Numbered from the stretch's first letter, positions 26,608-36,345 are shown. The stretch is 64,000 nucleotides of DNA from Lysinibacillus sp. SGAir0095 (GCF_005491425.1 NZ_CP028083.1:3224001-3288000), one strand, 5' to 3'. A program made the numbers and translations. Notes: generated from the sequence alone by a model not told the origin.

Positions 26608-28260
26608 ATGCCAGGTTTAAAGAAAAAATGGTTATCAGCAGCCCTAGTTGGAACACTTGCTCTATCATCGATCAGCTTTGCGACTATGAATGCACAAGCA
26701 AAAGAGAAAGAAAAGGACAAGAAAACAGAGAGTGCCAAAAATGTCATCATGCTAGTGATGGATGGAAGCAGTGATAACGTTAGTACGATTGCCCGTTGGT
26801 ATAAGGGTGAAAGTTTAGCTTTAGATACTATTTTAACTGGAGCAGTTCGCACATATTCAGCTGAATCGGCAGTTACAGATTCCGCCCCTGCTGCAACGGC
26901 CCTTGCAACTGGAAATAAATCAAATAGTGGCTATGTTGGGGTATTACCATCCCTTGTAACGACTCCTGGTGTTGAACAGGTCGCGAAAGAAGATGCCTTT
27001 AAACCTGTAGCAAACGTATTAGAAGGAGCAAAACGTTCGGGACGAGCTACCGGAATTATTTCTACTTCTGAAATTCAACATGCCACGCCAGCCGGGTTTT
27101 CTTCCCATGTGACAAGTCGTTCAAATTACGATGATATTGCAGAACAGCAAGTATACCAAAACATCGATGTGGTCCTTGGTGGCGGGAATGATTCTTTAAA
27201 TAAAACACGTAAAGACGGCGACAACTTACTGGAGATTATTGAAGATAAAAAATATGACTTTGTGACAACACGAGACGAATTACAATCATCAAAGTCCAAG
27301 AAAATTTGGGGAAGCTTTGCACCGAGCTCATTAGCCTATGAGTTAGACCGCGAAAAAACAAAGCCTGAAGAGCCATCTCTAGCTCAAATGACGGAAAAAG
27401 CAATTAATACATTAAAGCAAGATAAAGACGGTTTCTTCTTAATGGTCGAAGGAAGCAAAATTGACTGGGCTGCCCATGCAAATGATCCAATCGGAATGGT
27501 TACGGACTTCTTGGAGTTTGACGATGCGGTAGCGGAAGCTCTTGAATTCGCTGAAAAAGATGGTGAAACGCTAGTCATTGCTGTAACAGACCATGGGAAC
27601 AGCGGGATTACAATCGGGAACACAAATACAAACTCAACTTATGATAAAACACCGGTTTCGGCTTATATCGATCCACTAAAAGAAGCAACAATGACGGTTG
27701 AAGGGGCTTTAAGCTTACTTAAAAAGGACAAGTCCAACTTAGTCGAAGTTGCAGAAAGCTACGGATTAAAAGATCTAACTGCTGATGAGTTAAAAGCTTT
27801 ACAAACAAGCAAGAATTTAGGTTCAACACTGGTTCAGCTACTTTCTACTCGTGCCAATATCGGGTTTACGACTGGTGGGCATACAGGAGATGATGTCTTC
27901 TTGTATTCTTATGGGCCATCCAATCCAACAGGTTTAATCGAGAACACGGATATCGCGCATACAATGGCAAGCGCAATGGGCTTCCAATTAGAAGATTTAA
28001 CGAATGATATCTTTGTAGATGCTAAAGCCGAATTCGAAAAACTGGGCTATACAGTTAAAATTGACGCAACAGATGCAAACAACCCAGTGTTTGTAGCAAC
28101 GAAAAAAACCCGTACCATCACGATCCCGGAAAACAGAAATACGGTATCCATTAAAATTGGCAATTCAAAAGGCAACTTCACTCGCGAATTCAATACGGTA
28201 ACAGTTTACAATGGCGATAAATTCTTTATCTCAGAAGTCATGCTGAAATTCGCTAAATAA
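26608..28260 (+). CDS. Secreted alkaline phosphatase
   Basis: The 550-residue protein has a signal peptide (about 1-31, cleavage after NAQA) and the alkaline phosphatase fold. Visible are the metal-binding MLVMDGSSD near 49, the nucleophile region SAVTDSAPAATALATGNK with the catalytic serine, the metal site VTDHGNSG, and TTGGHTGDDV. After the enzyme domain a C-terminal segment of about 60 residues (KTRTITIPENRNTVSIKIG to the end) resembles the stalk-like copper-amine-oxidase N-terminal domain found on other wall-associated enzymes. It releases phosphate from organic esters outside the cell. GGAGG precedes the ATG, and a PhoP box lies 75 bases upstream. Confidence 0.93.
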   Translation: MPGLKKKWLSAALVGTLALSSISFATMNAQAKEKEKDKKTESAKNVIMLVMDGSSDNVSTIARWYKGESLALDTILTGAVRTYSAESAVTDSAPAATALATGNKSNSGYVGVLPSLVTTPGVEQVAKEDAFKPVANVLEGAKRSGRATGIISTSEIQHATPAGFSSHVTSRSNYDDIAEQQVYQNIDVVLGGGNDSLNKTRKDGDNLLEIIEDKKYDFVTTRDELQSSKSKKIWGSFAPSSLAYELDREKTKPEEPSLAQMTEKAINTLKQDKDGFFLMVEGSKIDWAAHANDPIGMVTDFLEFDDAVAEALEFAEKDGETLVIAVTDHGNSGITIGNTNTNSTYDKTPVSAYIDPLKEATMTVEGALSLLKKDKSNLVEVAESYGLKDLTADELKALQTSKNLGSTLVQLLSTRANIGFTTGGHTGDDVFLYSYGPSNPTGLIENTDIAHTMASAMGFQLEDLTNDIFVDAKAEFEKLGYTVKIDATDANNPVFVATKKTRTITIPENRNTVSIKIGNSKGNFTREFNTVTVYNGDKFFISEVMLKFAK

Positions 28261-28279
28261 TTAACTAGTGGACAAAGAG

Positions 28280-28318
28280 ATAAGGCACTCACTAATTTTT
28301 GAAGTGAGTGCCTTATTT
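28280..28318. terminator. Bidirectional terminator between phosphatase and iron transporter
   Basis: AAGGCACTCACT pairs with AGTGAGTGCCTT over an AT-rich loop, with T or A runs on both sides; the convergent genes share it. Confidence 0.85.
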
Positions 28319-28323
28319 AACAT

Positions 28324-29178
28324 TTAAATGAACACTGGATCATAAAGATTATCAGTGTCAAGAAGCGTACTATTTGAAGCAAGAGCCAGTGGAACCATTG
28401 TCTCAAATAATAGATTTCCGTCTTCGAAGGTTAACTTCCTTAAATTGATGTTAAAGTATTCCTTCATCCTCGCTTCAGTCATCACGTCTTCCACCTTACC
28501 AATAAGTGCTTTCTTTTCTTTAGCTATCATTAGAATTTTATCTGCTAAATAAAAAGCATGATTAGGATAATGGGTATTTATTATACAAGAGATGTTATGA
28601 ATTTTGGCTAATTTCTTTAATGTTTCTAAAATTACTACTTGTTTTTGAATATCTAAATGAGATTCTGGTTCATCAAGAATTAATACCTCTGGGTCAGAAA
28701 CTAGTGTGCGTGCAATTAGAGCTAACTGTAGTTCTCCTCCACTTACTTCATTACACGATTTCTTGGCAAGATGTGTTATCCCTACCTCTTTTAAGGCTTT
28801 ATAAGCTTTTTCATAATCTTCTTTACGAGGCTTCGACATAGAACTAATATATGGGGCTCGTCCCATTACTACTAAATCCTCTAAAGAATAACCAAAGATC
28901 ATTTTATGTGCTTGGGGTACATAGCCGATTTTTTTCCATAGCTCTTTTTTTGGGATTTTTGATAATGGTTCTTCATCAATAAGAGTAATTCCGCTCTTCC
29001 ATTCATTTAAACCTGTTATACATTTTAACAAGGTTGTCTTCCCGGCACCATTTGGACCTAGAATCGCCATTATTTCCCCACGATTTAACGTAAAGCTTAT
29101 ATCCGATTCATACATAAAAGTGGTAGTTTCTTTTTTCTTGGCGTAATAGAAATTGCCATCTCTCACTTCAATTTTCAT
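28324..29178 (-). CDS. Iron-siderophore ABC transporter, ATP-binding protein
   Basis: The 284-residue protein is an ABC ATPase of the FecE/FepC type: Walker A GPNGAGKTT near 41, Q-loop YVPQAH, signature VSGGELQLALIARTL near 145 and Walker B VLILDEPESHLD near 165. The C-terminal 50 residues extend past the usual end of the domain. Its start overlaps the permease stop by four bases. It drives uptake by the FecCD-type permease encoded just upstream, under Fur control of the whole operon. Confidence 0.93.
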   Translation of the reverse strand: MKIEVRDGNFYYAKKKETTTFMYESDISFTLNRGEIMAILGPNGAGKTTLLKCITGLNEWKSGITLIDEEPLSKIPKKELWKKIGYVPQAHKMIFGYSLEDLVVMGRAPYISSMSKPRKEDYEKAYKALKEVGITHLAKKSCNEVSGGELQLALIARTLVSDPEVLILDEPESHLDIQKQVVILETLKKLAKIHNISCIINTHYPNHAFYLADKILMIAKEKKALIGKVEDVMTEARMKEYFNINLRKLTFEDGNLLFETMVPLALASNSTLLDTDNLYDPVFI

Positions 29179-30176
29179 GTCCAGCTTCCTCCTGTTTTCC
29201 TTAGTAAAAATGCAAAGAATGGCGCACCAACAATTGCTGTTAAAATAGAAATTGGGATTTCAGCTGCAGTTAAGGAACGAGCTAAGGTATCAATTATTAA
29301 TAGATATGCTCCCCCAAGCGCTAATGACATCGGCAGGACCTTTTCATTATTCGATCCTACAAACATTCGAGCAATATGAGGTATTATTAATCCTACCCAC
29401 CCAACAATACCAGCGATTGCAACCGCTGCTGCCGTACAGAGGGTTGCCCCAATAATGACTAACCATTTTAGTTTTATGACAGAAATACCAAGCGATTGGG
29501 CTTCTTCATCTGGCAAAGTAAGCAAATTAATTCGCCAACGTACTGCTAATAGTAGGAAAATGCCTATTAATAAAAGTGGCCCAGCTGTCCATAAATCACG
29601 GTATGTAGCAGTACCTAAGCTCCCCATCAGCCAATAGGTAATCGATGGTAATTTTTCTTCTGGGTCGGCAACAAATTTTGTTAATGAAATGAGGGCATTA
29701 AACAATGCACTCGTTACAACCCCAGCAAGTACTAGCATAAATATCGGCAGGTTTTTACCCACTCCGCCGATCAAATATGTAAATGCAATAGCCAAAAGGC
29801 CAAATAGTAAAGCGAAACCTTGTATTGCGTAGCCATTGCCAAATAATAAGATTCCGATAGATGCACCAAATCCTGCACCAGCTGCAACACCTAAAATATC
29901 TGCACTCACTAAAGGATTGGCAAACATCCCTTGGAAAGAAGCCCCTGAAATGGAAAGACCCGCACCAACAAGCAGTGCAAGAATAATTCGAGGTAAACGG
30001 ACTGTCATTACGACATTGTATTCCATAGGAGTCCACGTTTCTTCTATCGGAAAGGCATGGGAAGTCAAGATTTTTACTACAGTTACAAAATCAACTTCAA
30101 AGCGCCCTATCCCTAGTGAAGCAACAGCAATGATTAACGGGAAAATCCAGCATAAAATCAATTTCCAATTTTTCAT
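29175..30176 (-). CDS. Iron-siderophore ABC transporter, FecCD-type permease
   Basis: The 333-residue integral membrane protein has about nine to ten helices and matches the FecCD/BtuC family: VRLPRIILALLVGAGLSISG near 54, then GASFQGMFANPLVSADILG with GAGFGA, and GIVGWVGLIIPHIARMFVG near 263, the loop that contacts the ATPase. Only one permease is encoded, so it probably works as a homodimer. It lies between the binding protein (18 bases upstream) and the ATPase (four-base overlap). Confidence 0.93.
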   Translation of the reverse strand: MKNWKLILCWIFPLIIAVASLGIGRFEVDFVTVVKILTSHAFPIEETWTPMEYNVVMTVRLPRIILALLVGAGLSISGASFQGMFANPLVSADILGVAAGAGFGASIGILLFGNGYAIQGFALLFGLLAIAFTYLIGGVGKNLPIFMLVLAGVVTSALFNALISLTKFVADPEEKLPSITYWLMGSLGTATYRDLWTAGPLLLIGIFLLLAVRWRINLLTLPDEEAQSLGISVIKLKWLVIIGATLCTAAAVAIAGIVGWVGLIIPHIARMFVGSNNEKVLPMSLALGGAYLLIIDTLARSLTAAEIPISILTAIVGAPFFAFLLRKTGGSWT

Positions 30177-30194
30177 TTTGAATCCTCAAATCCT

Positions 30195-31343
30195 TTAATA
30201 TTTCGCAGCATCAGATGAGGGATGCAAAATTTTATGAATGTCTTCATCGGTTAAATCAAATTCATAGAAATCTTTATAATACGATCTAATTTCTTCTTTC
30301 ATCTCATAATTAAATAAATCCGGTTGGTTAATGTTTGCTAACCATTTCAGCATTAATGGGGCGTCTCCACTAGGTGGGAACCAACGATAAATACCTAAAG
30401 GAATTTTATAAACCTGTTTATTTTGCACTGCTGCAACTTGACTCCAGTCCTGCCCTTCAATCGTATTGTTATAAAGATCCTCTGGTTGAATTTCAGTAAA
30501 GTTTGTGATGAAAATTATATCTGGGTTCCAAGAGTATACTTGCTCCATATTTACATCCTTGCGTCCTTCAATCCCACCATCTGCAGCGACATCGTTTGCT
30601 CCAGTAGCCGTGAGCCATTGATTACCGAAGAAGTTTTTACCTGATACTGTAATTGCCTGGTCTGATAATTGGTAAATCATTAAAGAATTCGGTTTCTCTT
30701 CAGCCGATAAACTACCAATCTTCTCGTTGATTTCTTTCTGAACGGACTGGCCAATTTCCAAGAACTTATCAGCTCGTTCAGTTGTATCAGCGATTTGAGC
30801 TGTTAACTCCAACCAGCTATTAAAAGTTGCCAGTGGTTCAGCTGCTGCCGCATCTATTGCTTTAATGGCAACTGTATTAATACCTGATTTTCGAGCTAAC
30901 TCGATTGATTTTTCATCTGTAGAAAGTTCAAAATACACGTCTGGATTAATTTTCATCAATTCCTCAATATTCATTTCTCCATTTTGAACAAAAGATGTAT
31001 CAGCTCTTAGTACCTCAGGTGACATTTTAGCTAGTATGGAGTTTTCTGCTGCATTGAATGAGTTTGGATGCATTCCAATGATTTCTTTCGTAGAATTTGT
31101 AGCTACATACCAAGTATGGAAATAAGGGAGAATTGAACCTGTTACGACTTCATCCACAACTCCAGGAATAGTAACTTCACTTCCAGTTTGGTCAACAACA
31201 ATTCGTTCTTCAGCCGTTGTTTGAATTTCAGCACCTTCTCCATCATTTTCATGTGTAGAATTTTTATCTCCATCTTCTGAACATGCTGCTAACACTAAGG
31301 CTGAAAAAGCAACAGTAGCCATTATTTTTTTACTTTTTAACAT
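30195..31343 (-). CDS. Iron-siderophore ABC transporter, substrate-binding lipoprotein
   Basis: The 382-residue protein begins with a lipoprotein signal ending in the lipobox LVLAAC (C21), followed by an acidic linker. The rest matches the FepB/BtuF-type binding fold: RIVVDQTGSEVTIPGVVDEV at the start of the first lobe, a long connecting helix (TFNSWLELTAQIADTTERAD), and NPDIIFITNF in the second lobe. The ligand is probably a ferric siderophore or haem-type complex, but this cannot be decided here. It is the first gene of the leftward operon and has Fur boxes upstream. Confidence 0.92.
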   Translation of the reverse strand: MLKSKKIMATVAFSALVLAACSEDGDKNSTHENDGEGAEIQTTAEERIVVDQTGSEVTIPGVVDEVVTGSILPYFHTWYVATNSTKEIIGMHPNSFNAAENSILAKMSPEVLRADTSFVQNGEMNIEELMKINPDVYFELSTDEKSIELARKSGINTVAIKAIDAAAAEPLATFNSWLELTAQIADTTERADKFLEIGQSVQKEINEKIGSLSAEEKPNSLMIYQLSDQAITVSGKNFFGNQWLTATGANDVAADGGIEGRKDVNMEQVYSWNPDIIFITNFTEIQPEDLYNNTIEGQDWSQVAAVQNKQVYKIPLGIYRWFPPSGDAPLMLKWLANINQPDLFNYEMKEEIRSYYKDFYEFDLTDEDIHKILHPSSDAAKY

Positions 31344-31422
31344 CTAAATCTTCTCCTTTTTACGTCGAATAAAATATTTCTTTCTTAATCTCAGGATAAT
31401 TTTTATGTTTCAATTATCTAGT

Positions 31423-31471
31423 TGAAAACAATTCTCATTACTGCTATTATCATAATTGATAATGATTTTCA
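31423..31471. promoter_or_regulatory. Fur boxes between divergent iron operons
   Basis: TGATAATGATTTTCA (31457-31471) differs by one base from the Bacillus Fur consensus TGATAATNATTATCA. A weaker copy, TGAAAACAATTCTCA, lies at 31423-31437. They can control both the transporter operon and the rightward amidotransferase-like pair. Confidence 0.8.
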
Positions 31472-31536
31472 TTGTCAATAATAATTAAATTTACTATACT
31501 AATATTTTTTTTGAAATGAATTAAGGAGATGAAAAA

Positions 31537-32187
31537 ATGGTATCTATGAAAATACTAAAGTTAGACGGAGGTCACGCTTTCAGTAGAGATGATCGTGCAA
31601 TGGCTGGGGCAAATGTTGAAATGAAAAATGTAACAAATCTCGATCAGTACAAATTGGCAACGACAGATCTAACTCCGTATAATGTTTTAGTTGTAACTGA
31701 TTTTATTGACCAAGAACATTTATTTGAGAACAAGGAGATTATAGAGCGATTTTTAGACGATGGAAAAATTGTAATAGCATGTACACACATATTTAGAAAC
31801 TGGCTATCTGGAATTAATCCGTTTATGCCAAGAACAATTAGAAATCATATGGACTATGAGATGAAGGTTACAAACATGAAGTCTATTTTCCGAGGCGTCG
31901 ATATGTTGGAACTTGCCTACCGAAAAGGTGTCTCTGGCTTCTACGCACGTGGCTATCACCCTTTAGCTAATCAGGAGGTAGAAGTACATCTTGCATTCCT
32001 GGATGGAACTCCTATTACATTTGTTGACCGTACGACTACAAAGGGTACGATTGTCGCTCATTCTGGCCGCGACCTTCTAACTTATGAAACCGGTGAAAAT
32101 TCTACACAGTTAATTTCAAAGCAAACTTTAGAATGGATTGAATCAGAGTTAGCCCTCTTAGATAGAGAAAAGGAGATATTAGCATGA
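31537..32187 (+). CDS. Fur-regulated amidotransferase-fold protein 1
   Basis: This 216-residue protein is not assigned to a named family. Its layout resembles class I glutamine-amidotransferase or ThuA-like folds: an opening strand ILKLDGGHAF, a strand VLVVTDFID, a helix, then LDDGKIVIACTHIF and HSGRDLLTYE near the end. The catalytic cysteine of true amidotransferases is not evident (a cysteine occurs in IACTHIF). AAGGAG precedes the ATG. It shares a GGHA motif and the general plan with the next gene, which overlaps it by ATGA. The Fur boxes and divergent iron transporter suggest a role in iron acquisition, for example ligand processing; this is inference. Confidence 0.7.
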   Translation: MVSMKILKLDGGHAFSRDDRAMAGANVEMKNVTNLDQYKLATTDLTPYNVLVVTDFIDQEHLFENKEIIERFLDDGKIVIACTHIFRNWLSGINPFMPRTIRNHMDYEMKVTNMKSIFRGVDMLELAYRKGVSGFYARGYHPLANQEVEVHLAFLDGTPITFVDRTTTKGTIVAHSGRDLLTYETGENSTQLISKQTLEWIESELALLDREKEILA

Positions 32188-32795
32188 GAAAAATAGCTAC
32201 ATTGTATGGTGGACATGCCCCCCACTTCCGTACTTTTCATGAACCTAAAATTAATCAATACCTTGAAAAAATAATTTATTTACCTCACTTCCGAGAAACT
32301 GATTTAGTGGATATGGATATCTTGATCGTTCCATCCCAATTACATCTTGAGTTATTATTAGACGCTGCTCCTGCAATACACAGATTTGCTGAACTTGGTG
32401 GGATTGTTGTAGCCTTTGGTCCACAGCCGATTGATTGGATCCCTAATCAAAATTGGGAATTACGTCCCACAAACTTTTGGTGGTGGTTAGAAGATGGCGC
32501 TGATAGTGGTTTACGTTTGGTTGCTCCAGAGTATCCATTATTCCGCGACAGTTTTTTAGACATTGCAAAATGCACTTGGCATCAACATGGCGTATTCCAC
32601 CTCTCTGAAGGGATGGAATCTCTAATCGACATGAAAGACGGAGGTTCATTATTGTATGTAGATAAAGTAAGCACAAATGGCACTTGGATTGTGACAACTT
32701 TAGATCCTGACTTCCATTTTGGTTCATATTTTATGCCTGCTACAGAACAGTTTTTGATGGGCTTTATTCCATGGCTAGCCAGTGGAGAAATTTAG
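32184..32795 (+). CDS. Fur-regulated amidotransferase-fold protein 2
   Basis: This 203-residue protein is probably a distant paralogue of the preceding one: IATLYGGHAPHFRTF at the start, DMDILIVPSQLHLELL, ELGGIVVAFGPQ and a closing segment STNGTWIVTTLDPDFHFGSY. It is tryptophan-rich near residues 95-100 (NFWWWLEDG). No signal peptide or membrane segment is seen. Translation is coupled to the upstream gene by an ATGA overlap, and a terminator follows. Two proteins of one fold made together suggest a heteromeric complex. Confidence 0.7.
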   Translation: MRKIATLYGGHAPHFRTFHEPKINQYLEKIIYLPHFRETDLVDMDILIVPSQLHLELLLDAAPAIHRFAELGGIVVAFGPQPIDWIPNQNWELRPTNFWWWLEDGADSGLRLVAPEYPLFRDSFLDIAKCTWHQHGVFHLSEGMESLIDMKDGGSLLYVDKVSTNGTWIVTTLDPDFHFGSYFMPATEQFLMGFIPWLASGEI

Positions 32796-32807
32796 TAAAA
32801 AAATAAG

Positions 32808-32842
32808 AGACTGACATTTTTAAACGTCGGTCTCCATTTTCT
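32808..32842 (+). terminator. Terminator of the amidotransferase-like pair
   Basis: GAGACTGAC pairs with GTCGGTCTC (one mismatch) followed by CATTTTCT; the convergent EamA transporter gene starts its 3' end just beyond. Confidence 0.65.
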
Positions 32843-32849
32843 ATACTAA

Positions 32850-33785
32850 TTATGTTGTGCTTTCACTGACTGGCGGCGAGGCATGATGTTTTCTTTTCCG
32901 AAGCCACTCTTCTACTCCTCCAGTACCAATTAAAACGCCCAGAATAATAAGCATACAGCCAAATATTTGTGAAAGATGCATCTGCTCATTTAATATGACC
33001 ACCGCAGCTATTAATGCGAAAATCGTACTCAAGTTATTGAATATCGCGGTTTCGGCTGTTCCGATTTTTTTGATCATCGAGTTAAACAAACTATGCCCGA
33101 CTGCGGTTGCAAAAATCGCTGAAAATAAAAATACGATCCATAGTTCCAGGTTTAAGCTCGAAAATGCTAAAAATGATTTTGGTGTCGTCACAAGGTTATA
33201 TACCATCATAATCGAAGAGCCGATTGTCAGCATATAGGCTGTTAATACAAGAGGTGGAATCGTTAATGTGATACGGCGAATGATGAAAAAGCTAAAGGCC
33301 TGAATGACAATTGACAATAAAACATAGACATCCCCCATCACAAATGCCGTTACAGCCGAAACATCGTCCACTACTGCAATAATAATTCCTACAAAACCAA
33401 CGACAAACCCTGTGAATCTTAGTTTCGTTAAGGAAGTCGCTCTTGTGGCAACTGCAATAATGGCCGTAATCAATGGCGCCAGCCCAAGAATAAGTGAAGC
33501 CTTCACAGCTGTCGTTTGTGATACGCCCTCTGCCAATAAGGAGTGATGAGCTATCACCCCTAATAATGTCGCTAGTAAAACCCATTTCCAGGGCATTTCT
33601 TTATAGATAATTTTCTTTTTCATCACGAACAGTATGAGAAATAAAGTGATTCCCGCAAGAAATATCCGAGCCCCTTGCATCACGAGAGGTGGGATATCAA
33701 ACACAAGCAGCTTTAATAGAGAGACATTCAGCCCCCACAAAAACATTGTTAAAATCATTGTTCCATACACTTTTAGCATGGTCAT
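32850..33785 (-). CDS. EamA/DMT family transporter
   Basis: The 311-residue membrane protein has ten predicted helices in two EamA repeats: FLWGLNVSLLK and VKASLILGLAPLITA in the first, ATAVGHSLFNSMIKKIGTAE and LSTIFALIAAVVILNEQMHL in the second. These proteins usually export amino acids or other small metabolites. The C-terminus is basic and cytoplasmic (LRKRKHH). It appears to be a single gene transcribed from the side of the LysE-type exporter. Confidence 0.9.
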   Translation of the reverse strand: MTMLKVYGTMILTMFLWGLNVSLLKLLVFDIPPLVMQGARIFLAGITLFLILFVMKKKIIYKEMPWKWVLLATLLGVIAHHSLLAEGVSQTTAVKASLILGLAPLITAIIAVATRATSLTKLRFTGFVVGFVGIIIAVVDDVSAVTAFVMGDVYVLLSIVIQAFSFFIIRRITLTIPPLVLTAYMLTIGSSIMMVYNLVTTPKSFLAFSSLNLELWIVFLFSAIFATAVGHSLFNSMIKKIGTAETAIFNNLSTIFALIAAVVILNEQMHLSQIFGCMLIILGVLIGTGGVEEWLRKRKHHASPPVSESTT

Positions 33786-33892
33786 CCCCCTTAAATGTCG
33801 GCATCTACTGTAGGGTCTCTCGACAGTTTATTCCTCTTTTTGATATCTCAGTATAGCATTCTTTTAAATGAAATTTTAGTCTATCTCTAAAT

Positions 33893-34528
33893 TTAAGACG
33901 ATGGTTTCGTTTGCAGTAATGTAAGGCCCATCGCAATAAATACAAACCCTGTGAATTTGTTAAAAGCTGTTGAAATTTTGGCATTGCTTCGTAATTTGTT
34001 CGTGGCCATTGACGAGAAATAGGCAGTTATGATACACCAAACCAGCCCGGCCAATGTAAAAGTAAGCCCCAGGATAATAAACGGTGTCGGGCTTGAAATC
34101 CCTGAATTCGTTTGAATAAATTGCGGAAGAAATGCTAAGAAAAATAAAGCGACCTTAGGGTTCATCACATTCGTTAACAGACCTTGAAAGAAAATCTTTT
34201 TATGGCTATGTTGTGGCATTTCTTGCTCTTTATTTTCTTCATTCTTTGAAATGATCATTTTTATACCCAAGTATGCTAGATACACGGCACCGGCGACCTT
34301 GACTACATTAAATAGAAAAACGGATTGCATTAAAAGGACCGATAGCCCAAATGCGGCTAATAATGTATGCACCACTGCCCCTGTAGAAATCCCTAAAGCT
34401 GAATAGATTCCTGCCATCCTGCCTTGAGAAATACTTCTACTCACCACATACATCGTGTCAGTACCAGGCGTTAAAATCAGCAAGATTGCTGCAACCAAAA
34501 AAACCTCAAAATTTATGATTCCAAACAT
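33893..34528 (-). CDS. LysE/RhtB family exporter
   Basis: The 211-residue protein has six predicted helices and matches the LysE/RhtB amino acid exporters: ILTPGTDTMYVVSRSISQG at 18-36, GAVYLAYLGIKMI near 78 and GLLTNVMNPKVALFFLAFLP near 115. The cargo amino acid cannot be told from sequence. It lies about 110 bases upstream of the EamA transporter on the same strand, so both may form an exporter unit. The GC-richer tandem array begins about 300 bases upstream of its start. Confidence 0.9.
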   Translation of the reverse strand: MFGIINFEVFLVAAILLILTPGTDTMYVVSRSISQGRMAGIYSALGISTGAVVHTLLAAFGLSVLLMQSVFLFNVVKVAGAVYLAYLGIKMIISKNEENKEQEMPQHSHKKIFFQGLLTNVMNPKVALFFLAFLPQFIQTNSGISSPTPFIILGLTFTLAGLVWCIITAYFSSMATNKLRSNAKISTAFNKFTGFVFIAMGLTLLQTKPSS

Positions 34529-34744
34529 TTACAATCGCCTCCTAATTAACATCTTAATCTTCGATAATTCAGAAATCAATATACAATATAAAGACAGAAT
34601 ATTGATGGAGTTATTTAAGCGAAATTGTAACAACGAGGAGAAGTTGCGTTCGACGATGTAGATTGGATTCACTGTAAAGTGGGGTAAGTTTCTTAACGGG
34701 GTGGTTTGATAAGTGCATCTTGCTTATGAAATGCACCTTACAGC

Positions 34745-34828
34745 AAAATGGGCTTCAAAATGCAGTTAATCTCCCTTATGAAATGCATCTCAGAACCGAA
34801 TGGGCTTCCAAATGCAGTTCCTCTTGCT
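34745..34828. repeat. Two diverged repeat units before the tandem array
   Basis: Two copies of a unit of about 52 bases containing TTATGAAATGCA and ATGGGCTTCCAAATGCAGTT. They share the ATGCA-type core and unit size with the main array and may be its older, diverged edge. Confidence 0.6.
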
Positions 34829-36345
34829 TATGATGCACTTCTCCAACTCGATTCCCCCTTCAGAAAGTGCTTCATCATCACTCGCATGCACTTCTCCAAC
34901 TTGATTCCCCTTCAGAAAGTGCTTCATCACCTTCATGATGCACTTCTCCAACTTAATTCCCCTTCTTAAAGTGCTTCATCACCTTCATGATGCACTTCTC
35001 CAACTTGATTCCCCTTCTTAAAGTGCTTCATCCCCACCATGATGCACTTCTCCAACTTGATTCCCCTTCAGAAAGTGCTTCATCACCTTCATGATGCACT
35101 TCTCCAACTTGATTCCCCTTCAGAAAGTGCTTCATCACCTTCATGATGCACTTTCCCAACTTAATCCCCCTTCAGAAAGTGCTTCATCACCTTCATGATG
35201 CACTTCTCCAACTTAATGCACCTTCAGAAAGTGCTTCATCACCTCTATGATGCACTTCTCCAACTTGATCCCCCTTCAGAAAGTGCTTCATCACCTTCAT
35301 GATGCACTTCTCCAATTTGATTCCGCTTCAGAAAGTGCTTCATCCCCACCATGATGCACTTCTCCAACTTAATCCCCCTTCAGAAAGTGCTTCATCACCT
35401 TCATGATGCACTTCTCCAACTTAATCCCCCTTTAGAAAGTGCTTCATCACCTCTCTGATGCACTTCCCCAAGTTAATCCCCCTTCAGAAAGTGCTTCATC
35501 CCCACCATGATGCACTTCTCCAACTTAATCCCCCTTCAGAAAGTGCTTCATCACCTCTCTGATGCACTTCTCCAACTTGATTCCCCTTCAGAAAGTGCTT
35601 CATCACCTTCATGATGCATTTCTCCAACTTAATCCCCCTTCAGAAAGTGCTTCATCAGCTTCATGATGCACTTCTCCAACTTAATCCCCCTTCAGAAAGT
35701 GCTTCATCCCCACCATGATGCACTTCTCCAACTTAATCCCCCTTCAGAAAGTGCTTCATCACCTCTCTGATGCACTTCTCCAACTTGATTCCCCTTCAGA
35801 AAGTGCTTCATCACCTTCATGATGCATTTCTCCAACTTAATCCCCCTTCAGAAAGTGCTTCATCAGCTTCATGATGCACTTCTCCAACTTAATCCCCCTT
35901 CTTAAAGTGCTTCATCACCTCTCTGATGCACTTCTCCAACTTGATTCCCCTTCAGAAAGTGCTTCATCCCCACCATGATGCACTTCTCCAACTTGATTCC
36001 CCTTCAGAAAGTGCTTCATCACCTTCATGATGCACTTCTCCAACTTGATTCCCCTTCAGAAAGTGCTTCATCAGCTTCATGATGCACTTCTCCAACTTGA
36101 TTCCCCTTCAGAAAGTGCTTCATCACCCCCATGATGCACTTCTCCAACTTGATTCCCCTTCAGAAAGTGCTTCATCACCTTTATGATGCACTTCTCCAAC
36201 TTGATTCCCCTTCAGAAAGTGCTTCATCACCTTCATGATGCACTTCTCCAACTTGATTCCCCTTCAGAAAGTGCTTCATCATCACTCGCATGCACTTCTC
36301 CTACAAAATCTCCCTTCATCCAGTACTTCATCACTACCATGATGC
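34829..36345. repeat. 52-bp tandem array, 28 copies, with internal palindrome
   Basis: AAGTGCTTCAT occurs 28 times from 34865 to 36267 at a near-constant 52-base period. Each unit contains a hairpin (AAGTGCTTCAT with ATGATGCACTT, one mismatch) and a constant linker (CTCCAACTTGATTCCCCTTC). Variants fall in the loop (CACCTTC, CCCCACC, CACCTCT, CAGCTTC) and linker. A four-unit, 208-base block is duplicated (35493-35700 and 35701-35908). The period is not a multiple of three, so the array is non-coding. Confidence 0.95.

Noticed and set aside
34829-36345. CRISPR array (palindromic repeats of about 29 bases with about 23-base spacers)
   Set aside because: The apparent spacers are nearly identical in all units, no cas genes are nearby, and a 208-base block is duplicated; it is a tandem minisatellite.
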